From a virus, in the IMG/VR virus record IMGVR_UViG_3300043436_001494, positions 1 through 55,546 of that record: DNA of 55,546 nt, one strand, 5' to 3'. The first letter of the stretch is position 1. Each line of letters starts with the position of its first letter. This document shows positions 1-12,800 of the stretch, piece after piece. Both the position numbers and the translations under genes were made by a program. The notes below the pieces were generated by a model. The model ran no database searches. It was given only the letters and a program-made list of their open reading frames with translations, and had not been told where the DNA came from.

Positions 1-3000
1 AAAGAAGTAAATGATGCTAAGTCAGAATCATTTATTAATCAGTTGACTACAGCATTTGAAACTAACACACTTGACTTTTTTAAAGATCACTTAAACTCTT
101 TCAAACAATACACTCCTGAGGAGTTTGAAGAGGCATTAGGACTTGAAAAAGGAACAGGTGCGGAGTATCAAGCAAGAATAGATGATATTCTTACACATGC
201 TGATAATATGCAAAGTACCTATAAGAATCTGAACCAAAAGTATCCAGACCAGATAAACCTTGATGACTATAAAAAAGGTAGTGATGATTATAACAGAGCT
301 GCCATATATAAGTCATCTTTAGCAGAAGGTAAAAGAAATGCAGTATTTTTTAAACATACATATGATGACACCATGTCAAGAATGTATGATATATCAAGTA
401 CCCTATTGACTGAAAAACCCTTGAAGAATATGTCTGCAGGGGACATGCAAGCAATCTTTGAACCATCTAGAATGAAATCTGAGATGGAGATGATGAGATA
501 TGAGATTGAGACATTAAGACAATCAGGTAAGGCTGATGATTCTGCAAAAGCAGATAAGATAGAAGGCAAGATAGCTGCTATGGAGAATTTCCTTAAGGCA
601 CTTAATTATAGAAGTAAACATTATGCGGCAGACCCAAGTAAAATTAAATCAGATTTTATTGATACTCTCACTGATGAACAGAAAGAACAAATAACTGAAG
701 AGGAACTAGATGAGTTACTTGACAGAGAACTTGAAGCTCAGAATATGGTTAGAAGGTCTGATGAGTCTGATCTTAAAGTTAATAACCTATTTGAGAAAGC
801 TTACAAAGATTATCTTAAAGCTGTGGCTAACACAACAGATGATACTTACTTTGATGAGGCTGCTGATAAAGCCTTTGAGAAAATCCTAGACTATTATAAC
901 TTAGAGAAAGAATCCAGAGACATGGCTAAGTATGTTAACTTGCTTAACAACCCTGGAGACTTTGCTGATCTAGTTGAGAGACACTTTGAATGGAAAAAAC
1001 AACTATGGGAAAATAGAAAAGATTACTATAGAGATCAAGTTCAAGCTAGTATGAATGCATTTGCAGACAATGCTCTGCTTAACCAATTGGCTGATGAAAA
1101 TTTCTATGTAAGCTTAGATGACTTTGAAAGATGGCAAGAGACTGGTCAGGTACCAGATGAATTCTTTAATGACCAAAAGAATATAGTTGTAAGAGAAGGT
1201 ATGGCTGAGTATGATAGATTTTCTGCAATTTTTGATGCAGCATTTCTAGCAAGACAAGCTGGTGTTCTTGATGAGAACCTTAACTATGATGAGGAGCTTA
1301 AAAAAGAACTTGAAGAGCTTGATACACAAAAGGCCCAAGAATTAGATGCCCTTCCAAAAGTAGAAGTAACAACTCAATTGGATCCTGTTGAAGCTACTAA
1401 AGGTTCTAAAGTTACAGCTAAAGATATAGAAGATCAAGTACAGAATACTGAGTATATAGACATTACATTTAAAACCAAAGAAGGTCAAGATGAGATTAGT
1501 CTATACAGATCAGAAGATGGTACTTTTACTAATGTGAATACAGGTGCTCTTGTTGATCTTAAATCAATGAAACTAGATATTATTGACAATAAGAGATATA
1601 CACAAGATTTAAAACCGGATCCGGAACAAGCTCAAGAAATTGAGAATGTTTACAAAAACAAAAAGGCTGATGTTATAAACAAGTATGCTGAGAAAAAAGC
1701 AGCACAAGCTGAAGCAGAAGAGGAAGCTCCAGTAGCTAAAGCTGAAGCTAAGAAAGCTGAGCCTGCAGTATACAGTGCAACAGATGACTTTAGTACTCTA
1801 GATAAAGCCTTACAAGATCAATTACAAGAAGCATTTATCAAAAACTTTCCTGAAGCTGAAGAGTTTGATGATGAGCAGTTCTTTAATGAGCTTAGAGCAT
1901 TTACCAGAACTAGTGGTGTAGCTAGAAGAATCATTGATGAATATAACAAGAAATCTAAACTTACTGCTGCTACTGAAGTTACAGGAGTTCCAGAGAAACT
2001 AGTTATAAAGTTATCAGGTAAGGAAGTTGATTTAACTGATCAACCAGAGTCTATCATTAAAAAGAACAGACAACTTCTTATGATGCAGATTAATAACATG
2101 CAGAATAAGTCTAACAGAACTCCTGATGAGAACTTGATGCTTGCAGAAGCTAAAGCTGATAAAGCCAAGATTGATAGATATCTTAAGAGTAGAGATACTA
2201 AAGAGATATCTGAAAAAATGCAAGAGACAATTAACAGGTTACAACTTGTATTTGATGCTCAGGCTAAGCTGGAAAAAATTAATGAGGCTTACTATGTAGA
2301 TAACCAGTTAATGAGAAGGGTTACTAAAGCTATTGAAGAACTTGGTGTAACTGAGTATTCCTACTCAGATCAGACTAAAGTCTTAGCTTCTGTAAATCAG
2401 ACACTTGTAAAAGATAAATCTATAGAAGATTTTATTGCAGATCTGAGAACCAAAAGACCTAGTGGTTTTAGTGAGTACACATACAATGAGCTTCAAAAAG
2501 AACTAACCTCTATAATGAAGGAGAAAAAACTAACTCCTGAAGAAATTAGAGATGAAGTTATGGCCATAGTCAAGGAGAAGACTTATGAAGCTTCTAGAAT
2601 TGCAGGTAATTATATTGATAACCAAATCAAAAACATATTTGATCCTAAGATAGGTAAACCTGTATTTGATGAGAATAGTATAACTAGAATAGCATATAAT
2701 AATTTATTTGGTCCAGAAGGTATTGTTACAGATCTTAAAGCTAAGTTTGATAGAAATGAGATTGCAGTATACACCAAGGACATCAGAGTATTTGATAAAG
2801 ATGCCGGTATAGCTGGTGAGATAGACATTATTATAGTGGATAGAGATGGTAATGTAAAGATTGTTGATGTTAAAACAGGTGAGTCAAACAAGTGGAATAA
2901 CTTCCAAGATAAAAAGAAGTTTGGCTATCAGAAACAACAAGACTATATCTTACAGCAAACAGCATATGCTAACTTGTTATTTAACATGACAGGTCTTAAT

Positions 3001-3888
3001 GCTTCTATAGGTATATTTCCAATTGAAATAACTAAAGATGATGAGACAGGTAAAGTACTAAGTGCACAGTCTCCAAAAGTTGCTTCAGGTTTATTACCAG
3101 GTTCATATGAAATTCCCCTTGATAAATCTCTTTACCAAAAAGAAATTGACTCTATCATACCTAGAAAAGGTGTAGCAGTTGAATCTAAAGAGTCAGCAGA
3201 GGCAGCTAATCTAGAAAGCATTCCAAGACAAGATGCGGATGATGTTCCGTCACCTGCAGTTAAAGCTCAAGAGACTCTTGAAGAAAAACCTATTGGTGTT
3301 GGAAAAGGAGATCCTGATATGGCTGCACAACTTGCAATGAAGATCAGACTTGCTAAATCTAAAGATTCTATTAAAGCAGCACAAGCTAGCTTAAACAAAG
3401 CTGTTAAAAAACTCAGTGCGGCAGAAGTTGTTGAATTATCTAACCAGTTACAAGAGAAACTTGACTCATTATCTGAAGGAGTTCTGAAATTAAATAAAGA
3501 AAATCTCAAAGAAAATGACAAACTTATTGTAAAAACACCTATATTTATAAGAGGGGCTAAGTGGGCCATTTATGGAAATACTTTAGTCATAACTGATGTA
3601 AGTGATACAGGAGTTACTGTTAGAAAAGCTAGAGGTAAGAAAACAGAAAACCTTACATTTGCACAAGTAAATGCATTAACAACTTTAAAAGATAGTCTAG
3701 AAGACATGAAAGCTACAACTGAAAAACCTTTAACTAAAAAAGAACAAGATATAGTTGCTAAGTCTAAAGCAAATATTGATGAGTTTGTAAAAGACTTTAA
3801 TAGATTAGATGCTATTGAAGCTGAGGCAGATTCAATGAGTATTGAAGACTTAGAAGAAAGATTATTTAACCAAAATATTTGTGAGTAA
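1..3888 (+). CDS. Giant virion/transcription-block protein with PD-(D/E)XK nuclease-like domain (5' partial)
   Basis: The reading frame is open from base 1, so the gene continues upstream of the window; the first in-frame start-like codon is a TTG at 43 and I do not take it as the real start. Most of the ~1,295 visible residues are charged and predicted helical or coiled coil, with an alternating Ala/Glu/Lys stretch near 1690-1770. A PD-(D/E)XK-like core lies around 2690-3010: a GEID segment, then VDVKTG (the D...ExK-type strand) and a downstream Q-rich QQxxY helix as in RecB/Cas4-like nucleases. The stop TAA overlaps the ATG of the next giant gene, so the two are translationally coupled. Large proteins beside the crAss-like RNA polymerase are known to travel in the virion and be injected. 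That this one does so is inference, and nuclease activity is untested. Confidence 0.75.
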   Translation, partial: KEVNDAKSESFINQLTTAFETNTLDFFKDHLNSFKQYTPEEFEEALGLEKGTGAEYQARIDDILTHADNMQSTYKNLNQKYPDQINLDDYKKGSDDYNRAAIYKSSLAEGKRNAVFFKHTYDDTMSRMYDISSTLLTEKPLKNMSAGDMQAIFEPSRMKSEMEMMRYEIETLRQSGKADDSAKADKIEGKIAAMENFLKALNYRSKHYAADPSKIKSDFIDTLTDEQKEQITEEELDELLDRELEAQNMVRRSDESDLKVNNLFEKAYKDYLKAVANTTDDTYFDEAADKAFEKILDYYNLEKESRDMAKYVNLLNNPGDFADLVERHFEWKKQLWENRKDYYRDQVQASMNAFADNALLNQLADENFYVSLDDFERWQETGQVPDEFFNDQKNIVVREGMAEYDRFSAIFDAAFLARQAGVLDENLNYDEELKKELEELDTQKAQELDALPKVEVTTQLDPVEATKGSKVTAKDIEDQVQNTEYIDITFKTKEGQDEISLYRSEDGTFTNVNTGALVDLKSMKLDIIDNKRYTQDLKPDPEQAQEIENVYKNKKADVINKYAEKKAAQAEAEEEAPVAKAEAKKAEPAVYSATDDFSTLDKALQDQLQEAFIKNFPEAEEFDDEQFFNELRAFTRTSGVARRIIDEYNKKSKLTAATEVTGVPEKLVIKLSGKEVDLTDQPESIIKKNRQLLMMQINNMQNKSNRTPDENLMLAEAKADKAKIDRYLKSRDTKEISEKMQETINRLQLVFDAQAKLEKINEAYYVDNQLMRRVTKAIEELGVTEYSYSDQTKVLASVNQTLVKDKSIEDFIADLRTKRPSGFSEYTYNELQKELTSIMKEKKLTPEEIRDEVMAIVKEKTYEASRIAGNYIDNQIKNIFDPKIGKPVFDENSITRIAYNNLFGPEGIVTDLKAKFDRNEIAVYTKDIRVFDKDAGIAGEIDIIIVDRDGNVKIVDVKTGESNKWNNFQDKKKFGYQKQQDYILQQTAYANLLFNMTGLNASIGIFPIEITKDDETGKVLSAQSPKVASGLLPGSYEIPLDKSLYQKEIDSIIPRKGVAVESKESAEAANLESIPRQDADDVPSPAVKAQETLEEKPIGVGKGDPDMAAQLAMKIRLAKSKDSIKAAQASLNKAVKKLSAAEVVELSNQLQEKLDSLSEGVLKLNKENLKENDKLIVKTPIFIRGAKWAIYGNTLVITDVSDTGVTVRKARGKKTENLTFAQVNALTTLKDSLEDMKATTEKPLTKKEQDIVAKSKANIDEFVKDFNRLDAIEAEADSMSIEDLEERLFNQNICE

Positions 3889-6800
3889 TGGCTATTACAT
3901 GTACACTGGGAAACCAGCAGTTGGAGGTATTATATGCTGTAGTTTATAAAAACATGCAAAATGTTCCTGAAGGAACACCCTTTGATGTTAGAACTTTAAT
4001 GTCTAGACTATATGAGCAACTTAGAGAAAGACAGGGTGAAGGTCCTGCTGTTGAGTATGTTCAAGCAATTCCTTATCTTGCTGGTATATTAAGTTATAGA
4101 CTAGATGATGTTGAGATAAGTCCAGAGACTGATCTTAGAAATCTAGCTAGAACTCTAATGAACCCAGAGACTGGTTATGCTGAAACTCTTAAAATAGTTA
4201 GTGGAGGTTTAACACCAGAACAACTTAGTATTATAGCTGAGGCAGAAGAAGAGGCAAGTGAAGATGAAGAACCTGTGCCAGTTAAACCAAGACCAGAGTT
4301 TAAAGATACAGATGATTATAAAGCAGACAGTGCTTTTAGCTCTACATTTGAAGAGTACCTTACAGTAGACCCAAATAAAAAGCCTGAAAGCTTTGCAGAA
4401 CAAATAGACCCAGACAAATCATATATCTATGCTACTCTTAGAAAGATAAATGATGAGATGAGAAATGATTTAGGCAGAGATCTTAATACTGATTTTGTTT
4501 TCCAGGGTAAAACTTTGAAACTAAAAACAATATTACTATCCAAGCTTTCAGTAAATGATAGAACTGAGTACAGTAATAATTTTGTACTAAGAGCTAATAG
4601 CATTAAGAATCCGGATCCTAAAGTAAAAAAACCAAATGAGATTGTTGCTCTAGTGGTTACTGATGAGAAAGGAAACTACATTTACTTTGACAATAATGGT
4701 AATGTATCCACTAAAGAAAAAGGTGGTAGAATGGTTTACCAAATGATGCGTGATGCCAGAAAAGAAGGTGACAAATATAGAGTTACTGATATCTATGGTA
4801 GAACAGATCAAATTCAAACTCCTGAACAGATTGCTGAGAACATGATGAACTTCATGGGTTATAAAGACAAGGCTGCATTTGAAGAGGGTGAAAAGATGTC
4901 ATACTCAGACTTTGTAAAAAATCTTGCTGAAGAACAACAAAAACAATTCAAAGCTCTATATGAGTTAAGAAACTCTATTGTAGAAGGAGGCAAATCAAAG
5001 TTACTTAAGTTAACTAGTATCTCAACCGGTGTTAGAATTAAAACTGACCCTAATCAAAAGGTAACTTTACAGAATCTTTCTGGACAATTCCCTATGAATA
5101 GCAATGAGATATTAAGTAGTATGATAATACTTAATACTCCATCAAAAGGATTTGAGGCCGGTGCTGCAGTATTAAACATTGAAGGTGAAACTTATAAGGT
5201 AGATAGATCAGATATAACAGAAGACTTAGCAAGAAAGATAGCTAAAGCTCTTACATCTAGCTTATCTGATGAAGATAAGAATACTTACTACTCACAGTTC
5301 TTTGTAGACAAAGGATTCTTTGGTACTAAAAGACACTATGCTGCATTTAAAAAAGGGCAGTTCTTGTTTACATATGATACATATACTGAACAAGAAATGA
5401 AAGCGGATAAGGCTAAAGCTCAGTCTAATAAAAGACAAGCTATAGATTTAAAGTCACCTACAGCTGAAGAAGATATCTATAAGATACTTATGTCAGGTAA
5501 GTCTAGTGCTAGTGGTGCAAAATTCCCAGCCAAGATTAGATATGATGATACAGCATTGGATCAAGAAGTATATCTTGACTTTCAAGATGGTAAATTAGTT
5601 CCTGCTAACTACCTAGACTTCTTAACTACTCTTCCTGCTCAGATATTTATAAATGGTGCTAAGGCTGTGCCTTTCTATAACTCATACATGAGATTCAGAG
5701 TTCCAACAGAACTTAGTGAAAAGATAGATGCTGCTGCTGAAAAGGCCAAAGAAGATGCTGAAAAGAAATCTGTTGTAAGAACTAACAAAGATGATCTTGC
5801 TGATGCTATCAAAGCTTCATCTACAAAGAGTATGACTACCACAACTATTGGAGCAACTGCTGCTGGAACTACTGTTGATGGTAAACCATATGCTAACTTT
5901 AAGATTGCTAATCCAATCAAAGAAGGCCAAGGAGTTAAAATATACTTGGAGCAAAAACAAGAATCTGAGAATTTTAAATTTCCAAAGCATGGACAGAAAG
6001 TTCTTCTTGAAGTTGCTACCATAACTGTAGATAACAAAGTCATACCAGATGTAGTACAGGTATTTGATTATACCGGAGACAAGAAAGGTATCCTACTTGG
6101 ACAAGCTGCAGAAACTGATTATGCAAATGATGAAAAAGAAAGAGATTACACTGCAGAGCCAGGAGATATAATTGAAGAAAAAGTTGAAACAAGAACTCCA
6201 GTTGAGGAAAAGATCAACCAGGTAATAAACAATCCATCTGTATCTCAACCTTCTGATAAAGGTTCAGGTATAAGTAAGTTGTTTAATCTTAAGAGAAAAA
6301 GTACATTACCACAGGGTGTAAGCCGTAGTCAAATTGAAGATGCTAAAACTTGGTGGAGTAAGTCTCCACTAAATAAGTATATTGAGCTTGATCATCTAGC
6401 AAACATAGTAAACTCTGATGCATATGCAAGATTCATAGTTGACGGTAATACTCTTGCTAATGGAGGTAAGCTAGCTAAAATAGAACTGTACAAGTCAGGT
6501 TCATTTGCTGATGTATACCATGAAGCATGGCACGGATTTTCTCAGTTATTTCTAACTAGAGATGAGAAGACCAAACTATACAATGAAGTGCTTGCTAATG
6601 ATCCTGAATTAAAAAAAGCATCTTCTTATAAAATTGAAGAAAAGATTGAAGAAAAGCTTGCTGAAGATTTCCGGACATATGCTTTAAACCAAAAAGCTAA
6701 AAAAGGTTCTCCAGTAAGAAATACTTTGTTTAGAAAAATCTGGAACCTCATTAAAAAATTATTTGGTGTACCTGGAATACAAGACATGTCTCCTAATTTA

Positions 6801-9800
6801 GTAGAGCAGAATGATACAGTTACTGAGTTTTTCAATAAACTTTACATGGCCAGCAGTAATCCAAGTTTATTAAACATATACACTCCACTTGTAGATAATG
6901 TAATGTTTGATATACTTAACAGAGGTATCAATAATGTTAGTCAACCTAAGGAGGATTCATTAAATAAACAAGATGCTGTATTAGTTTCTGAGTCTATAGA
7001 TTCTGTTATATCAGAAATAGTTGATGAGGTAAATAATGACCCATCTAATAACTATGGTAAGTCCGGTACTCTAAAACTTTTAACAAAATCTGAGAACAAA
7101 GTTCAGTTATATGAACTTGTAAGACAAAGATTTCAAGAAAGACTTAGACAAATACAAGGAGAAGGTCCTGGCAAGATTACATACATGCCAGAGAAACCTT
7201 TTAATAGCTTCCAAGATGCTGATGCATTAGAGAAAAATGCTGCAGCTGTTATCAGAGACAAAGATGGTAATCATAAATATGTGTTCTTAAGATCTCAGAT
7301 TGATGATTATAATAACTTGGATTTAGATACAAAAGCGGGAACCAGACAGAAGGGTGAATTATATAAGGAAACCATAGAGATAATCTCAGACTTTTACAAA
7401 CATAAGGCTGTTAATAATATTAATGATCAGCCAGCTGATATATTAATAGTTACAGATATTGAAGAGGCTAAGAACCAGTATGATAACTATGTTAAAGGAA
7501 AAGCTAAAACATTTACCTCAATAGATATTAATGAAGATGTAGTAAATACATTACCAGAAGTACCATATGAGCAAAGTCAAGAACTAGACAATGTAAGAAT
7601 TCTGCAGACTGCTCTAAACAACTGGGGTGATCCAACTACTGGTGTTGTAAAATATCATATTGAGAATAGTAGATTTGATCTTATCAGACAAAAAGTTACT
7701 GATATAGATGCTGAGAAAGATACAACTGGTGATGCAACAGCTAGTGAAAAGTTTGATAAGAAGGCTGGTGAAATGTCTCTATTAGAGATGGCTGACCAAG
7801 AAATAGTTTACATCTTAAAAAGTTTATTCAAACAAACTAAGAAAGGTACTAAGTTTATAACCACTAATAACAAACTAGGCTTCAAAGACTTAGGTAACTT
7901 TAACCAAAACTGGAAGAACACTGTAAGAACTTTGAATGGCATTACTGATCCAAAGCAAATGTATACTGCAATTGTTGAGGCATCTAAAATATATCCTGAG
8001 TTTGAACAGTTGTTAAACAAGATACCTGATCCATCACTACCTACTACTCCTGCAGAGAATGATATCATCACTTCTATGTGGCAAACATTCCAAAAACCTG
8101 CAGCTACATTATTACAGTTAACTGGATTTAAACAAGATGATGGAAGTATAGTAACTGAACTTACAAATGCAGCCGTAGATGTAGCAAACACTATTAGAGA
8201 ATTTGGTAACAGATTTAAAGCTGACACCAGAGATTCATATATAGAAAGAATAGATAATCAATCCATGTTAAATGTAACAGCATTGATAACAAACTTTTCA
8301 GATGCTAATGGTAATTTAGATCCTGATAAAGCTTTTAGATTTTTAAATGCTATGGGCTTTTATCTTGATGACCTTAAAGTTATAAAGGATGAGCTCAATA
8401 GTGTGCAAGGTGTAAAAAAATATGGTGTTAATTATATATTCAATACAATAAAAGCTATAAGCTATAGTGAGAATGCTAAGACTGTAAGTAAAGCAGCTGC
8501 TGATGTTATCTCTGAGTTTAAGAAAGATCCTTTGGCTACCTTAATAAAAGGTATCTCACCACAAATTATTGGACCACCATCTAGCTTTGTATATACGGCA
8601 GGTTCTAAACAGAAAAACTTTGTTGAGAAGATAGCTGGATTACAAGTTAAGTATGGTGTTGATGCCTCTAACTTTACAGCACTTAACCCAGAGAGAAACC
8701 TAGTGAATAAACATATAGAGCACAGTAGTGCTAGTATGATCATTAATGGATTTAATCAAGCCACCAAGCTTGAAGATTTTGGTACTAAAGAAGGGCTTGA
8801 GTACATGAGTTCTTATAGTCCAAAAGTAAATCCCTTTATTGAAGACTTACAAATTACTAAATCTTTATTTGATTTAAGTAAGCCTGAGAAAGCTAGAAGA
8901 ACAAGCAGATCTCTTGATTTAATACTTAATATGGGTACCCAGATTGCTGAGTTTACTGTTGAAGATGCGGATGGTAATAAAATCACTAAGTCCATTGGTA
9001 CTAATACTACTTCACTGGATCAGTACAGTAAGTTTTTACAAGAGTTTCATACATTCTTTAAAGGAGGTTTGCAAGAGTTCTTAAGAGCTGGATCTAAGTC
9101 TACAGCTATGGCTTTAAGAATAGAGGGTGGTATCATGTCTGAGATTGGTGATAGAAAAGATCCAAGATACTATGTTGATTTAGATAAGTTCTTACCAGAG
9201 GGTAATGCTGAATCATTTGCATTTGACAATATTATTCTGCCTTACATATCTGCAGAGACTGAGAGAATCAACAGATTTAAAAACTCATCTATTGCTAAGA
9301 ACTACACTGGTTATAACAGAGAGTTTAAGAATGGTAAAATGTATGGAGAGTCATATGTATATTTTGATTCTATACTTGATAAAGATTTACAAGATGATAT
9401 TCTAGCTGTGGTTAATAAACCTGGTATGAAGCTAAAGGATTATATTAAAAATGATCCTAAACTTTATGATAGAATAAAACAAAGAATAACTAAGTACTTT
9501 AATGATAGCACAGAAGAAGTCTATGAATACTTACAGAAAGCTAAGTATATAGATAAAACTGTCATGGATAGATTAAATGTACCTAATCTGACAACTACAG
9601 ATAAAGAAAGAATACTTGCTAAAGCTTATATGTATAATGCATGGATCCATAACTTTGAAGTATCTCAAGTTATCTTTGGAGACATTGCACAAAATAACCA
9701 TGGTAAAGAGGAACTTCATAAAAGAACTTCAGGAGCTATTTCTAGTGGACCAAAAATTAGAACTGATAAAGCATTTAGAGATTTCATAAATGATGTCAAC

Positions 9801-12800
9801 AGCAAAGAAACTGGATTTACATGGGATAGAAATGCTTATGCTAAAACTCTAGGTAGCTCAGACTATGTTAAGTTTACTTACAATGGTACTGTCAATACTG
9901 CTATCATGCAAGATGCAGATAGAGATAGTATTTACAAACCAATGATTGAAAAAGCTATCAGAGAGGATTATGAAAAAAGATATGCTGGTAAACCTAATGC
10001 TGCAGAGGAAGTAGAGAAAAGGGTTAAGATTGAAGCTGATAAGTACTTAAAAATGACTGAGGCCGATGGTCAAGGTTACATTACAATTGATGCATACCGT
10101 ATACTTAAAAAGGGTATGAATAAGTGGAGTGATCAGCAAGAAGCACTTTATAAAAAGGTAGTAGCTGGTCAAGAGATTACAGCAGCAGATGTTATAAATT
10201 TCTTCCCAGTATTCAAGTTACAGAACTATGGTAACTTAGCTGGTACAGTGCTGCCAGTAACAGCAATGCACAAGTTTGCTCTTATGCCTTTAATACCATC
10301 TGTAATTAAAGGATCTGACTTAGAGACACTACATCATGAAATGTTGAGAAACAATATTCAGTATGCAACATTTGCCAGTGGATCTAAAGTTGGTGGTGTT
10401 ACAGCTGACGGGAAACCAGATAATATTTTTGAAGACAAAGAGCAAAAGATTATAAAGGACAAACTGACCTTTACTCCTAATACTGTATATGTAGAGTATC
10501 TTAAAGAATCAGCTAGTGTTCCAGATTATTCTAAAGGTAAAGTTGTATTTGCAACGCAGTTAAGAAAATTGCTTCTTAATGGTTTATATGAAAGCGGTAA
10601 ACTTATCAATACTAAAAATGAGTCTGCTGCTAATAGATATAAAGCTGCAGTAGACAACTATACTAATCTATTAAAGCTTGAGCTTCTTGATGAGATTAAC
10701 TTCAAGAAAGAAGGTGATACTTACAAAGGTAACATTGAAAACTTACTTAAACTAATCCAAAGAGAGCTAAGAAGAAAAGACATGCCTGAGCATTTAGTTG
10801 AGGCTATTGGTCTTAATGAAGATGGTACATTAAAGAATGACTTGTCAATACATCTTGATGCTCAGACAATTGAGAAGACTATAATGTCAATTGTAGAGAA
10901 AAGATTTGTTAAGCAAAAGCTCTATGGTGAAGCATTGGTTCAAGTGTCAAGCACACTCACCAGAGGTATGTGGTCTGGTGGTATTAAATTTACTGAAGGT
11001 ACTGAAGCTGAGAGAGAAAAACTACTAGGTAGTAATACACTTCCTTTTTATGAGCCCGGAAAAGATGGTAATACAAATGCCATGAAAGTTTCCATTGGTC
11101 TCCAAGGTGAGTTCAATAACTTACTTAATAAAGAATGGAAGGGTGAGAAGATAGGTACTATTCAAAGACTTAATGAACTTATCAAAGATGAAGAGTGGCT
11201 TAACACAGATGATAATAGAAAGTCAATTACATTAAGTGCTGTTAGGATTCCGGTTCAGGGTCTTAACTCTATGGAGTTTATGGAGGTTTATCACTTCATG
11301 GATTCTAGTGCTAACAATATGATCTTTGTTCCATCTGAACTTGTTGCTAAGTCTGGTGGTGACTTTGACGTTGATAAGTTAACTACATTCTTTCCACACA
11401 TAGCTTCTGATGGTACATATGTTACTAGTAAAGAAAACACTAAAAACTTTATCAATAAGATAAATGCTGAGAGAGAAAAGACTAATAAAAGTTTTGCTGG
11501 TCAGATTAAAGCACAGAAGAAAGCTGCAGAGAATGAGTTACTTGAGTCAATTAAAGGGGTACTTGAATTACCAGATAACTATGTGAACCTTGTGAGACCA
11601 AATGATACATATATCTTACAGGACATTTCTGAAGAGCTTGAAAACATAGTAAGTGACTATGATAGATTTGTAGGTGGTGATAAAGATAAGAAAAAGATTA
11701 CTCCATCTATTACACTTCATCCACTATACAACGTACACAAGCATGGTGTAAACATGGAAGGTAAAGATGTACTTGGTATTGCAGCTAATGAAAATGCAAT
11801 AAGTCCAGTGTTTGATTCTGTTGGTGCAGCAATGCCGGCTAGTTATTATCAAACTCAATTTAGTAAAAAACTAGGAAGAGAGATAGAATTAAAATCAGCA
11901 CCTAAACTTGCAATGAGATTACTATTACCACATAACAAAACTGATGATGGTAGAATCTCTCTTTCTAAAATTTATGATGTTAATGGTATCAATAGTGTAG
12001 CTGAGTTATTTTCACAGGCTATTAATGGTACTGTGGATGTTGAGAAAAACCCATGGATATTCTTTATTCAAGGTAACATGGAAGTTGCTACAACACTGTT
12101 CTATCTATTTAAAGCAGGGGTTCCAGTAAGAGATGCTATCTTCTTTGTTTCCAATCCTTTAGTTAGGGATTATGTTAACAATCAAAAGAGATTAAAGAGT
12201 GCTTATGGTGAGTTTACTGGAGATGCTCCAGATAATCAAAACTATGTTAAGTATAACTCAGCTGTTTTAACATTAAACAAGATTATACCTGACATGATTG
12301 AGAATGGTCTGAAAGATTATAATGGTGAAATGTTTATTACTACTCAGTCAAAGTTTGAAAAACCTCAAGTACAGAGAATAACAACTGAGGTATTTAAAGA
12401 AGAATTGAGAAAAGGTAATATACCTGTAAATGAAATTATGACTCTTGAAAAAGTTAAGGGTAGTCCACTTACAAAAGTACTCTATACCAAACCTCAAATT
12501 ACAGGTAAGACCTATTTTAAAACTGTTACTAATTATACTAACAAACCAAATGTTCTTAAGAATAAAGTATTCAGTTTATCTGACATGGAGAACCTAGTAA
12601 AAAACCCAGGTCAAGAAAGCTCTGATCTAGCTGTGTCCATGTTCTTGCATTTTCTAGAAATAGAAAAACAACTGAAAGGTTTAGGAGCACTTAAGAGAAG
12701 TTCAAAACCAGATACTCAAACATTTAAGAGTCCGCAGGAGATATTATACAGAGATGTTAATATTGATCTTCTTTCTGAGAATTCAAAAGTTGATTCTAAT

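Noticed and set aside
288-3569. Several minus-strand open frames inside the first giant gene
   Set aside because: They lie wholly inside a strongly coding plus-strand gene, have hydrophobic, low-complexity products and no family motifs; they are shadows.
9205-9405. Plus-strand 66-aa frame inside the RNA polymerase gene
   Set aside because: Overlaps the main gene in another frame without its own leader and with unlikely composition.
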